64,000 nt of DNA from Acidobacteriota bacterium (GTDB taxonomy: Bacteria; Acidobacteriota; Thermoanaerobaculia; Multivoradales; Multivoraceae), in contig JAPOWR010000004.1 in the NCBI GenBank assembly GCA_026707545.1, positions 124,001 to 188,000 on the forward strand, given 5' to 3'. A program made the position numbers and the translations under genes. This document shows, piece after piece, positions 18,768 to 27,460 of this stretch (its first letter is position 1; each line of letters begins with the position of its first letter). The notes beneath the pieces were generated by a model that worked only from the letters and a program-made list of their open reading frames with translations, was not told where the DNA came from and did not search any database.

Positions 18768-21203
18768 TCAGATCTCGCCGGCGTCGCGCTGCCGCCAGTA
18801 GGAGCGGTCGTGCGGGAGGTAGTGCGGCTTGAGGTAGAGCCTGGTGGCGGGCAGGGACCGCGAGCCGTCGTAGGGCAGGGCGATCGCCTGGTAGTTCTGG
18901 AGGAGCGTGAAGGTGCGCGGGTGGAACATGGGCTCGCGCTGCTCGCGGTAGGTCTTGCTGGCGCCCAGGCTGCCGCCCTGACCGCCGCCCGGACGGGCGG
19001 CGACGAGGGAGAAGCCGGGCTTGCTCGACTCGGAGAAGGAGTAGGAGGGGGAGAGCCGGGCGACCTTGCCGCACATGTTGGAGGCGAGATCGGCGCTGCT
19101 GTCGTCGCTGAGGGTGAGGAAGATGCGGGTGCGAAGCGTCTGCAGGAGGGTGCGCCAGGCGTCGTTGCCGGCGAGGACGGAGCGCAGCGAGGCGATGGAC
19201 TGGGTGGCGACGATGGGAATGCACTTGCACTGGCGCGTGAGGGCGAAGGACTTCTCGTCGCCTGAGGGATCGTCCTCGCCGACGGTGGCGAAGCTCTGGT
19301 ACTCGTCGCAGAGGAAGACGGCCGGCCGGAAGTAGCGATCGGGATCGCGCTTCATCTGGGCCGGCCTCTTCAGCAGGGTCTGGAGCCAGGCGTTCTTGAG
19401 GAGGACGCCGATGGCTCGCGCGAGAGCGGGATTGGCGCCCGCGGGCATGTTGAGGGCGACCACCTTGCCTCCCTCGATGAGGTCGGCCAGGGGCGGCAGC
19501 GGCGCGAGCGTTCCGCCAGCGACGCGGCCGTCCGTTTCGGTGGCCTGTTCGTCGCGATCGGCGTCAGAAGGCTCCGTTTCGGGGGCTGTTTGCACCGTTT
19601 CCCCGGGGGTCCAGGGCAGATTAGGGGCGTTCGTGGCCGGGGTTTCGAGTGGAGACGGCGGGGCGAAGAGCCTGGCGATGTCGGGCAGGTCGAAGATGGA
19701 GAGGAAGACGCTGATGTTCTCGACGATGGAGCTGCGGAGTTTGTTGTCGAGGGTCAGCCAGTCGTTCTGGTACCACCGGTTGACGGCTTCCAGCCTGGCC
19801 AGGCGGTCGTTCGGCGGTGCGGCCCGCGGGGCCACGGGCTCCCAGCGGACGCCGAGCTGGTCAAGGCGCTCCGTGAGCTCGGCGCTGCCGGCGGCTATGT
19901 AGCCGCCGCGGTCGGGCTTGAAGGTTCCTTCGGGAAGTTCGGCGTGGCCGATGTCCTGAGCGCCGATCCGGATCCGGGGCTCGGAAGCCGAAGGGTTGCA
20001 GAGGGTCCGGGCGACGGTGATCTTCGTCTGGAAGGCTTGAGCGTCGATCGTGAGTCGATAGACGTCGCGGAGGGTGACCCAGGGATCGGGGAAGACTCGG
20101 TGGAGTTCGATGATCCACCGGACGAGGTTGGTGGACGCCTGCTGCCAGAAGGGGTCCTTGGACTTGCCGAAGAGTTGGTTGAGGAGGTTGGCCAGGGTGT
20201 AGGCAAGGCTGTAGCTGTCCATGTCGGAGTCGAGGGGGTTCCACTGCCAGCGGCCGCCCAGGGCGATTTCGACGTAGTCGTCCTCGCGGTCGTTGTCGGC
20301 GAGGAGCTGGCGGATGTCGTGGCAGAAGTCGCCCTTGACCTCGAGGACGAGGCCCGCGGCGCGCCGTTGCGGGTCGTGGGCTTGCCAGGAGAAGAGCTGC
20401 TCGGCGGCGGGGCGCATGAGGCCGCTGGTCTTCCCGGTACCGACGGCGCCGAAGACGGCGACTCCGGTATAGAGACCGCGCTCGGGGATCCTGAGCCACC
20501 GCGGCCGACTGGCCTCCCTGGGCTCGATCGGGTGATGGAGTTCACCCAAGACGAGGGAGGGAGCTTGGTCGTCGGTGGATGCCGGCCAGGCGGGAAGGAC
20601 GCCGCGGCCGCGGCTGGCGGACTCGGTGCGGGAGCCGAGCCAGACTCGGGCCGCGCCGGAGAGGAGAAGGACCCCTCCAAAGGCGAGGACGCCGGGAGCG
20701 GCCTGATGCCAGGCGCGGAAGAGGGCATGGGCGGCCGGGTCGTGGTACAGGATGAAATCGAGGAGCGGGTCGTCGCCGATAGCCGGGAAGGGCCGGACCT
20801 GGCCGGCCCACCGGAGCGCTCCGAAGCCGGCCGCCAGGGCGGCGAGCAGGCGGAGCGTGAGGATGCCCCGCAGCCCACGGAGGAGTCGGCCGAGACGGCG
20901 GTGAACACCGGCGCCGGCGACGCGGCCGCCGCGATCGAGAACGCGGCGGACCGCGGCGGGGACCAGGTCGGCCGCGACGATGAGCGCGGCCGCGAGGGTG
21001 GCCCACCAGGCCGCGCGCAGCACCGCGAAGTCGAGGTCGGTTCGTAAAGCGAGAGAGTCGAGCCAGGCGACGCTTCCAGGGGTTGGCCAGGCGGCGAAGC
21101 GGAGCGTCAAGAGTAGAACGCCGACGCCTACGGCAGTCGGCCAGAGTAGGCGGCCCATCAGACGCGGCGGAGCCGCGGCCGCCGATCCGTTCGGGGTCGT
21201 CAT
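18768..21203 (-). CDS. traG: Type IV coupling protein (VirD4/TraG-like)
   Basis: The 811-residue protein has several hydrophobic segments in its first ~190 residues, then a P-loop (GAVGTGKTSG) near residue 250 and a Walker B segment (AVFLCDEYQSF) near residue 630, followed by RQCKCIPIVATQSIASL. This is the VirD4/TraD plan: a membrane-anchored hexameric ATPase that brings the DNA-relaxase complex to the secretion channel. A Pro/Thr/Glu-rich insertion lies between the two nucleotide motifs. It lies directly upstream of trbB, and its own upstream gap holds the inverted-repeat cluster. Confidence 0.92.
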   Translation of the reverse strand: MTTPNGSAAAAPPRLMGRLLWPTAVGVGVLLLTLRFAAWPTPGSVAWLDSLALRTDLDFAVLRAAWWATLAAALIVAADLVPAAVRRVLDRGGRVAGAGVHRRLGRLLRGLRGILTLRLLAALAAGFGALRWAGQVRPFPAIGDDPLLDFILYHDPAAHALFRAWHQAAPGVLAFGGVLLLSGAARVWLGSRTESASRGRGVLPAWPASTDDQAPSLVLGELHHPIEPREASRPRWLRIPERGLYTGVAVFGAVGTGKTSGLMRPAAEQLFSWQAHDPQRRAAGLVLEVKGDFCHDIRQLLADNDREDDYVEIALGGRWQWNPLDSDMDSYSLAYTLANLLNQLFGKSKDPFWQQASTNLVRWIIELHRVFPDPWVTLRDVYRLTIDAQAFQTKITVARTLCNPSASEPRIRIGAQDIGHAELPEGTFKPDRGGYIAAGSAELTERLDQLGVRWEPVAPRAAPPNDRLARLEAVNRWYQNDWLTLDNKLRSSIVENISVFLSIFDLPDIARLFAPPSPLETPATNAPNLPWTPGETVQTAPETEPSDADRDEQATETDGRVAGGTLAPLPPLADLIEGGKVVALNMPAGANPALARAIGVLLKNAWLQTLLKRPAQMKRDPDRYFRPAVFLCDEYQSFATVGEDDPSGDEKSFALTRQCKCIPIVATQSIASLRSVLAGNDAWRTLLQTLRTRIFLTLSDDSSADLASNMCGKVARLSPSYSFSESSKPGFSLVAARPGGGQGGSLGASKTYREQREPMFHPRTFTLLQNYQAIALPYDGSRSLPATRLYLKPHYLPHDRSYWRQRDAGEI

Positions 21204-21540
21204 CGCTCCGGTCCGAGCCTTCCCGCAGGGATCAATCTGGACGTGAGCGACCCTCCCGCAGCACTGAAAACAGGGCTGAAAAAGGGAGACCCTTCCGTGC
21301 CGCTCCAGGCGGCCGGAAGGGGGGGTCGCTCACGTCCCGACCCGACCGCCTGGAGCGGTCGGGTCGCTGCGCCCGTCAGGGCGCATGTCGGGAACAGAGC
21401 CCGAGAAACACGTTGTGTTTCAAGGACACTGCCGCAAGTGGCGGCGAGAGACGAAAACCGAAAAAGGCCGCGCCGAAAAACTGAAAAAGGGGGGTGCTGT
21501 CCTTTTTCAGTCCTGGTGCGACCCGCTGGTTGACCCGGAG
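21204..21540. other. Inverted-repeat cluster, candidate oriT
   Basis: This 337-bp gap upstream of traG holds several perfect inverted repeats: 14-bp arms gacgtgagcgaccc / gggtcgctcacgtc at 21240-21253 and 21323-21336; 13-bp arms at 21300-21312 and 21346-21358; an 11-bp-stem hairpin at 21339-21365; a 7-bp-stem hairpin at 21368-21385; and 10-bp arms ctgaaaaagg / cctttttcag at 21481-21490 and 21501-21510. No gene is convincing. The position beside coupling and DNA-processing genes fits a transfer origin; the last hairpin could instead be a terminator for the upstream operon. Confidence 0.5.
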
Positions 21541-22509
21541 TCACGCCAGACCTTGCGGCGAGAGGCCGCGAGCGTGGTGGCTCGAGTAGGCGTCGATCAC
21601 CGGTGCGGAGGCGAGGCCTGAGTCCTCTGCCTCGGCCCGCTGGCGAAGGTGAATGGAGAGTTGGCGGGCGGGCTCGAAGCCGCCCCACTGGTCGAAGCCG
21701 GCGGGGTCGGCCGCGAGGAGGGCCGCTCTGAGATCGGCCAGCGTTTGCCTCTCCTCCGGGGTGAGCGGCTGCCCGGCCGCCGGCGTGTCGTTGGTCCAGG
21801 CGGCGACCTTGTGGGAGAGCTCGTGCTGCTTCGCCACAGTCCGCGCCACGGCAGCGACGCGGACCTCCGTTCCGAGGGCGCGGAGTCCGCTCCAGAGGGG
21901 GCGGTGCTCGGCGGCCCAGCCCTGAAGTTCCCGGTCGGTTTGTCGGCCGGGGTCGATGTAGACGAACGTCGCCGATTGTTCGTCGGCGGCGATCGGCAGC
22001 TTGAGCGCGAAGTAGCGAACGGTGCGCTTCTTCGGGCCGCCGTAGCGGCGGCTCGGAAGTTGGTCGCGGCGGACGCCGCGGCCCGTGAAGTGGGCGACCT
22101 TCTCCTGCTCACTTGCGAGCCAGGGGAGGTCCGGGTGGCGTATGACGTGGTCGAGGGAGAGGAGACGACGGAACAGGACGACGTCCTCGGCCGCCCGGCG
22201 GTGGCGGACGTTCTCGATGCCAAGCGCGCGGTAGAGGCTGCGGCCGTGCACGTGGGTGTAGTGAAGCCTCGTATCGATGTTCGGCAGGGGATGCTCGCGC
22301 GCGACGCCAGCGGCGACCAGGGAACGCGCGAAGGTGCGGGCCGTCGCCGGCGAGCATTGATGATGATCGGTGAACTGGGTTCTGGTGAACACGCCCGAGT
22401 GGAGGCACACGAGGGCAAGCCACGCGGCCTCGTGCGGTCGGAAACCGAGCTCGCGGAGCGCGGCGTGGCGGCCGGCCAGGTGAGGAACGTCCGGGGCGTT
22501 GAGCGCCAC
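21541..22509 (-). CDS. Replication-relaxation-like winged-helix protein, paralogue B
   Basis: The 322-residue protein starts at GTG 22509, two bases after the trbF stop. It is a full-length paralogue of 14843-15820, with the same LVCLHSGVFTRTQF helix-turn-helix region, FRRLLSLDHVI, SEQEKVAHFTGRGV, YFALKLPIAADEQSATFVYI and a better preserved C-terminal helical part. It is translated in the transfer operon between trbF and the inverted-repeat cluster, exactly where DNA-processing genes are expected. The family is linked to plasmid replication; I infer a role in oriT or replication-origin handling. No relaxase HUH motif is visible. Confidence 0.7.
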   Translation of the reverse strand: MALNAPDVPHLAGRHAALRELGFRPHEAAWLALVCLHSGVFTRTQFTDHHQCSPATARTFARSLVAAGVAREHPLPNIDTRLHYTHVHGRSLYRALGIENVRHRRAAEDVVLFRRLLSLDHVIRHPDLPWLASEQEKVAHFTGRGVRRDQLPSRRYGGPKKRTVRYFALKLPIAADEQSATFVYIDPGRQTDRELQGWAAEHRPLWSGLRALGTEVRVAAVARTVAKQHELSHKVAAWTNDTPAAGQPLTPEERQTLADLRAALLAADPAGFDQWGGFEPARQLSIHLRQRAEAEDSGLASAPVIDAYSSHHARGLSPQGLA

Positions 22510-22511
22510 GT

Positions 22512-23165
22512 TCAGAAGTCGACGACCTGGTCGGCCTGGATGTAGGTCACCAGGATGCCCATCGGGTTGACGGGGAGGAGATCCGGCGGAACCTCGGGCA
22601 GGAACGTGAACTGGAGGGAAACGCTCCAGCGCTCGCGTGAGACCTCTTCGCCGTCCTCGAGGATGACGAGTTCGAAGTCGGCGGCAGCGCTATGAGGCGG
22701 GTCTGGTTGGGGTCGGATGGAGAGTGCCACCCGCTCGACCTGGCGCTCCTGTTCGGCGAGGCCGGCCGCGACGCCGGCGACGGCCTGGCCGTCGCGCCGG
22801 AAGGCGGCGTCCGCGAGACCGGTGGCCAGGAAGCGTAGCGACCGGGCCCAGGCCGTCTGAGCGGTGGCCGTGCGCCGGCTGAAGTGGTCACTGACGAAGC
22901 TGGCCAGGAAGTACTTCGTCGTCGGATCGAGGGGGTCGGCCTGGGCTTCGAGCGCGTCGTAGGCCAGGGCCTCGGCACGGCCCACTTCGTCGACGCGGAT
23001 CACGATCGGTTTGGGGAGCTCGACGCTGGAGAGCCGGACGACCGCGATCAGGAGGAGGAGAAGGACGGCCCCAAGGACGTATGTGGCCAGGCGGAAGTGC
23101 CGGTTGGAGACGACCAGCTCGCCCCACACGTCGGCGAATTCCTTGCCGGGATTCGGCTTGCTCAT
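22512..23165 (-). CDS. trbF: Conjugal transfer protein TrbF (VirB8-like)
   Basis: The 217-residue protein starts at ATG 23165 (MSKPNPGKEFADVWGELVVS), overlapping the trbL stop by four bases. One transmembrane helix (LATYVLGAVLLLLLIAVV) near residues 26-45 precedes a periplasmic NTF2-like domain, with the characteristic end FTFLPEVPPDLLPVNPMGIL and TYIQ. VirB8 proteins are assembly factors of the inner-membrane complex. The longer upstream frame is an out-of-frame shadow of trbL. Confidence 0.92.
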   Translation of the reverse strand: MSKPNPGKEFADVWGELVVSNRHFRLATYVLGAVLLLLLIAVVRLSSVELPKPIVIRVDEVGRAEALAYDALEAQADPLDPTTKYFLASFVSDHFSRRTATAQTAWARSLRFLATGLADAAFRRDGQAVAGVAAGLAEQERQVERVALSIRPQPDPPHSAAADFELVILEDGEEVSRERWSVSLQFTFLPEVPPDLLPVNPMGILVTYIQADQVVDF

Positions 23166-24391
23166 GCCGGAAGGCCTCCCTTGAGCGGCGCCGCGGCGAC
23201 CCGGGCGGGAGCGGCAACGATGCGGCCGGCCATGAAGGCTCCACCGACAAAGCCGGCGCCGTCGCTGCCGGCGCCGACGATCATGCCGGCAATGTCGCCG
23301 ATCTTGAGGATGGAGACGATGGCGCAGATGATGACGCCGAAGACGGGGACGAGCCAGACGCCGGTAGCAGCGGTCATGGTCTGGACGGTGAAGTCCGTGG
23401 CCGAGAGGCCGCGCGAAAAGCCCATGATGATCCGGGTCCAGAGACCGATCATGGCCGCCGCGATCGCGCTGTAGAGGCTGTACTGGAGCATCGCCTTGAA
23501 CCAGCCCCAGAAGAGGAAGTCCATCTTCGGGACGATCATGAAGGGGATGAAGATGGGGCCAAGGGTGACGAGGACGGCGACGGCGATCTTGGCGAAGATG
23601 ACCTGGGCGAGCGCGAGGGCGATCACCACCACCATGCCGAGGACGAAGCTGCCCAGGATGGCGGCGAGCAGGGCGACGTGGGTGACCTGCCGGCCTCCGG
23701 TCGTGACCGCGTTCCAGAGATTGGTGGAACCGGCCTGCTCGGCGACGATGTTGTAGTGGTCCCTGGCGAGGGCCATGACGGTGCCCATGCCTTGCGCGAG
23801 GATGTCGGTGCCGAAGAGCGCGGTGATCGCGTTCCCCTGCGCGGTGATCAGCTCGGGAAAGGAGAAGCCGCCGGCGAAGGGCGTGGCGTAGAACTGGAGC
23901 AGGCCCACAGGGAGGGAGAGAGTGAGGATGAACTTGATGAGCTCCCACGCCTGGAAGGTGCCGCTCAGGGCGATGCGAGCGCCGGTCCAGACGATCAGGA
24001 TGAGAGCGATGCCGCGGGCGAGGCCGTTGCCCCATCCGAGGATCGTGTTCTGCGCGGCGCCGGAGAGCACGATGTTGATGGCGGTGTCGACGAACTGAGG
24101 AAGTTGACCGACGTTGTTTTCGTTGACGTTGGGCGTTCCTGGTTGAGCGAGGGCAGGGGGAGCGGTCAGGAGGAGGATGCCGGCGACCGCCAGGATGAGC
24201 GGCAGGGGTCGGCGGGACGCTTCAGTTCCGGATCGTGCGCATGAGTTGCGCCGCAAGGCGCGAGTCGCCGGGAAGCGCCGCGCAACGCGGGGAACGCGCG
24301 GCCGGCGTGGATAGGGCCTGCCTGGGCGACGTTGCGCGGAGGCAGCCCTCGCCTCGCGGGGCGTGGACGGGAGTGTAGAGAGGGAGGGCAT
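23162..24391 (-). CDS. trbL: Conjugal transfer membrane protein TrbL (VirB6-like)
   Basis: A 409-residue frame with a hydrophobic core of about six transmembrane helices (for example GIALILIVWTGARIALSG, VALLAAILGSFVLGMVVVIA, AVAVLVTLGPIFIPFMIV). An early stretch LPLILAVAGILLLTAPPALA looks like a cleaved signal sequence, followed by QPGTPNVNENNV. The roughly 60 residues before that are Arg/Pro-rich and unusual. ATG 24391 is the only good in-frame start after the trbJ stop, but a rarer start nearer the signal sequence cannot be excluded. VirB6/TrbL forms part of the inner-membrane channel. Confidence 0.85.
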   Translation of the reverse strand: MPSLSTLPSTPREARAASAQRRPGRPYPRRPRVPRVARRFPATRALRRNSCARSGTEASRRPLPLILAVAGILLLTAPPALAQPGTPNVNENNVGQLPQFVDTAINIVLSGAAQNTILGWGNGLARGIALILIVWTGARIALSGTFQAWELIKFILTLSLPVGLLQFYATPFAGGFSFPELITAQGNAITALFGTDILAQGMGTVMALARDHYNIVAEQAGSTNLWNAVTTGGRQVTHVALLAAILGSFVLGMVVVIALALAQVIFAKIAVAVLVTLGPIFIPFMIVPKMDFLFWGWFKAMLQYSLYSAIAAAMIGLWTRIIMGFSRGLSATDFTVQTMTAATGVWLVPVFGVIICAIVSILKIGDIAGMIVGAGSDGAGFVGGAFMAGRIVAAPARVAAAPLKGGLPA

Positions 24392-24402
24392 CGGGTATGC
24401 CG

Positions 24403-25299
24403 CTAGTTGAGCCGGAAGGCCCGGCTCCAGGCGTTCCCCTGGCCGCGGACGCGGTTCTGAGCGCGATCGGCTCGCCGTCGCTCCGCGCGCTCAGCGGCGA
24501 CCCAGGCCTCTAGTTGTTCCCGGTGCTCCCGGACCTGAGCGGTCTGGGCCAGCATGTCGCGCGCCGCGTTGTGGGCGAGAAGCTGGGCTACTGCCATGTC
24601 GATCTCGGTCTTGGTAAGTGCATTCGCATGCTGTTCCTGGGCGAGGGCGGTCTCGCTCAGGTTCGTCTGCTGGCGGCTCCGCGCGACCGACTCGGAAGCG
24701 TTGCCGATCAGTTCGACGACGCGTTCGGCACTGTCGAGGACGAGGTAGTCGGCGACCAGCGCGCGGTCCGCGCGTTGGCGCTGGGCGAGCCAGTTGTTGG
24801 AGGCGCTCGGGACGTCGCGGAAGGTGCGCGCGTACCGTTGCCGGGAAACGGTGTCGGCCGTGGCGAGCTCCTGCCGGAAGTGGGTCAGCAGGGAGTTGCC
24901 CGTGGCGTCTTGCATGTCGGCCATGGCGTTGAGGACTTGAAGCGGTGCACCGTTGAAGTCGCCAGCCCAGGTGATGCCGGCGGAGTCCTCGATCAGGCTC
25001 ATGGGATCACTGCTGAGGTCTTCGAAGCGCTCGACAAGGGCACCGACGCGGCCCATGGCCTGGTCTAGGTCCTGCTGGATTTGGTCCTTGAGTTCGAGGA
25101 CTGTGTTCGCGGCTTCCGCGGCGGTGGCCGCGGTCTCGACGGCGCTCAAGGCGTTCTCTGCGACGTTGAGGATCTGCGTGATCTCGCTGGCGACACCGGA
25201 GAGGCTGCCCAGAAGGCCGGACGCCGGGAGAGTCGCCAGGACGATGAGGAAAGGTAGGAGGGCGGCTACCGCGCGGAGTAGACGGGGACGGTTCTTCAT
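24403..25299 (-). CDS. trbJ: Conjugal transfer protein TrbJ (VirB5-like)
   Basis: The 298-residue exported protein starts at ATG 25299, overlapping the trbI stop (ATGA). It has a signal peptide (LLPFLIVLATLPASG), then long Ala/Glu/Gln-rich helices (ITQILNVAENALSAVETAAT; VLELKDQIQQDLDQAM), a central region (AGITWAGDFNGAPLQVLNAM), and a C-terminal helix rich in Arg and Glu. This is the TrbJ/VirB5 plan, a minor pilus-associated periplasmic protein. Confidence 0.88.
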   Translation of the reverse strand: MKNRPRLLRAVAALLPFLIVLATLPASGLLGSLSGVASEITQILNVAENALSAVETAATAAEAANTVLELKDQIQQDLDQAMGRVGALVERFEDLSSDPMSLIEDSAGITWAGDFNGAPLQVLNAMADMQDATGNSLLTHFRQELATADTVSRQRYARTFRDVPSASNNWLAQRQRADRALVADYLVLDSAERVVELIGNASESVARSRQQTNLSETALAQEQHANALTKTEIDMAVAQLLAHNAARDMLAQTAQVREHREQLEAWVAAERAERRRADRAQNRVRGQGNAWSRAFRLN

Positions 25300-26612
25300 T
25301 GGTCGGCTCCTATGGGTTGGGGTGGAAGGAGAAGGTCCGCGGTGAACCAGACCCGCAGGCGGTGGCCGGCGCGGATGGTGATGGTGGGCAACCGGTTGAG
25401 GAAGCGGTCCATGATCTGCATTCCGGTTTCCGAGAAGCTCCGTGCGGCACCTAGCTGGAACTGCTCCTGCGTGCCGGCGTAGGGATTGGTGCCGGCGGCC
25501 GCAAGGCCGCTCAACAAGCCGACGCCGCCGGCGGCGAGGAAGGTGCTCAGGTAGTGCCGGTCGACCTGGTCCTTGAGCGCGCCTTCGCCGATCTGGTTGA
25601 GGCCCTGGAAACGGAGAGCGGCCCAACGGCCGTCGGGGAACACCAGGCGGTGGAAACCGACCGCGAGACGACTCTGGTTCTGGTCGCGGACCGCCTGAAC
25701 GGTGCCGATGAAGCGGCTGCCACGGGGAATGAGGACGGTCTGGCGATCGGCGCTGTAGAAAGGCACAGCGACGACGGCCGCGACGGGACTTGGAAAGTCC
25801 CCGCTTAGCTGGGTGACGAGGACGGCTTCGACGAAGGAGCCCTCGTGAATGCGGTGGAAGCCCTCCGGGTCGTCAGAGGCGATCACGCGCTCCGGACGTT
25901 CGTAGGTAGGGAGATTGTTGGAGTCGGGGAGGGGAACGTCCAGGGTGCCGCCTTGCGGCTCCGTGGCGGCCTCGAGAAGGGCGTCGACGGGCGACTGTTG
26001 CTGTCTCGCGGCGGCGCTGATGGCGTCATAGAGGCTGTCGAGGCGATCCCGGGACCGTGCTTCGTGCTCGGGCTCGGCGCTCGGCCGGTCCGCGTCAGCG
26101 ACGCGGACCGAGTGGGCTACGGGGGCGGCGAGCAGGGAGCGTTGGCGCCGCTCGATGGACTCAAGGTGGAGCTTGAGGCGAAGCTCCGCCTCCTCGGGAG
26201 AGAATACGTCGGACTTCTGGGGGTCGCCCTCCTCCTCGGGAGCGATGCCGGCGAGGCGTTCGAGGATCCTCTGGCCGGGATCCGGATCCGGCTGCAGGAG
26301 GTTGATGTTCGCCTCGCGAACCGCCTCGCGCTGGGCATCAAGCTCTGTCTGTGCCAGTTGCAAGGCGGCTTGCCGCCGTTGGTTCTCGACCTCGCTGCCG
26401 AGGCGTTCCTCGACGTCGGCGTCGACCGCGCCCTGGTCGACCATCTCCTGCGTGGGATCGGGGACGTCTTCCTCGCTGCCGGCGCCGCCGCCAATGGTGG
26501 CGGCGACGATCACGACGACGAGGACCACTGCGAGGATGGCAACCGCGCGGTTCATGAGGTTGGCCGGCAGTGCGCCGGCCGGCCTCGCGACGATCTGTTT
26601 CCAGTCGGGCAC
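25296..26612 (-). CDS. trbI: Conjugal transfer protein TrbI (VirB10-like)
   Basis: The 438-residue protein starts at GTG 26612, one base inside the trbG stop codon (TAGTG). A short cytoplasmic part is followed by a transmembrane helix (VAILAVVLVVVIVAATI), a charged periplasmic linker rich in Gln/Glu, and the VirB10 core (FVEAVLVTQLSGDFPSPVAA, LIPRGSRFIGTVQAV, GRWAALRFQGLNQIGEGALK), ending AGHRLRVWFTADLLL. VirB10 spans both membranes and forms the outer-membrane core with VirB9. Confidence 0.94.
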   Translation of the reverse strand: MPDWKQIVARPAGALPANLMNRAVAILAVVLVVVIVAATIGGGAGSEEDVPDPTQEMVDQGAVDADVEERLGSEVENQRRQAALQLAQTELDAQREAVREANINLLQPDPDPGQRILERLAGIAPEEEGDPQKSDVFSPEEAELRLKLHLESIERRQRSLLAAPVAHSVRVADADRPSAEPEHEARSRDRLDSLYDAISAAARQQQSPVDALLEAATEPQGGTLDVPLPDSNNLPTYERPERVIASDDPEGFHRIHEGSFVEAVLVTQLSGDFPSPVAAVVAVPFYSADRQTVLIPRGSRFIGTVQAVRDQNQSRLAVGFHRLVFPDGRWAALRFQGLNQIGEGALKDQVDRHYLSTFLAAGGVGLLSGLAAAGTNPYAGTQEQFQLGAARSFSETGMQIMDRFLNRLPTITIRAGHRLRVWFTADLLLPPQPIGADQ

Positions 26613-27454
26613 TACTGGAGAGGCTGGGGCTCGTCGAAAGTCCAGGCAGCGCGCTGCTTGCCCATCTGGAGCCAGCCGGCGCCGACGACGCGTCGAACGA
26701 CGTAGAGCCCGTCCTCGGTCAGGTCGTAGGGAATGAGGGACGGCTGTCCGTCCTTGCGTTCGTAGAGAGCCGGCGACTCCTGCGCAAGGCTGCGGAGGTA
26801 GGTGAACTGGCCGTCGTGCCACATCGCTTCGACAAGGAAGGGCCAGCGCTTGGCCTTGTCCTGGAGCCGGTAAGGGAAGCGGACGCGAGTGGGGTACTCG
26901 GCGCGGAAACCGTTGACCCGGTCAACCGCGTCGGCCTTCGCCGCGGCGATCTCCTCGGCGGCGGTCCGCCGGTGGTCAGCGGCGGCCTCGGCGGCTGCCC
27001 GGGCCATGGCCTGGTAGGAGGCGACCTGGTCGGCCGCGACGAAAGCCGGGCGGTGGGCTTCAGCGGCGGCGGTGGCGGGTTCCTCCTCGGTGTCGTCCAG
27101 GCGGACGATGAGGTGGGGCGGCGTCTCGGAGGATTCGGAGACCAGGAACGGGTAGATCCGGCCGGATTCACAGACCAGGGCGACGTTCGTGGCGACGCCT
27201 TCGTCGGTGGGCTTGAGGAAGGCGACATTGGCACTTCCGCTGAGGTGCCAGTACTCCAGGTCGCCGACGACGAAGTCGAGGATGTTCTCGCCGGCCGGGA
27301 GGGTGATGACGGTCGTGTGTCGTACGCGGGTGCTGAGTCGCCAGACCTCCTCGGTGGAAGGATCGATGCGGAGGATGTGGGCGTCGTTCTGGGCGACCAG
27401 GGGAAGAGCGGAGAGGAAAGCAACGACTGCCGTGATGGTGGGCGGGATGTACAA
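26612..27454 (-). CDS. trbG: Conjugal transfer protein TrbG (VirB9-like)
   Basis: The 280-residue exported protein has an N-terminal signal (TAVVAFLSALPLVAQ) and the VirB9/TrbG pattern: IDPSTEEVWRLSTRVRHTTV, ITLPAGENILDFVVGD, then an Ala-rich linker near residues 130-175, and a C-terminal domain with FPYRLQDKAKRWPFLVEAMW and VRRVVGAGWLQMGK. No lipobox Cys is seen. It forms the outer-membrane core with TrbI and lies 6 bp after trbE. Confidence 0.93.
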   Translation of the reverse strand: MYIPPTITAVVAFLSALPLVAQNDAHILRIDPSTEEVWRLSTRVRHTTVITLPAGENILDFVVGDLEYWHLSGSANVAFLKPTDEGVATNVALVCESGRIYPFLVSESSETPPHLIVRLDDTEEEPATAAAEAHRPAFVAADQVASYQAMARAAAEAAADHRRTAAEEIAAAKADAVDRVNGFRAEYPTRVRFPYRLQDKAKRWPFLVEAMWHDGQFTYLRSLAQESPALYERKDGQPSLIPYDLTEDGLYVVRRVVGAGWLQMGKQRAAWTFDEPQPLQ

Positions 27455-27460
27455 GGGGTG

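Noticed and set aside
19590..21047. 485-codon plus-strand frame inside traG
   Set aside because: Antisense to an intact coupling-protein gene; low-complexity Gly/Glu/Val composition.
23081..24244. 387-codon acidic plus-strand frame
   Set aside because: Antisense to trbL; Asp/Glu/Gly runs are the complement of hydrophobic codons.
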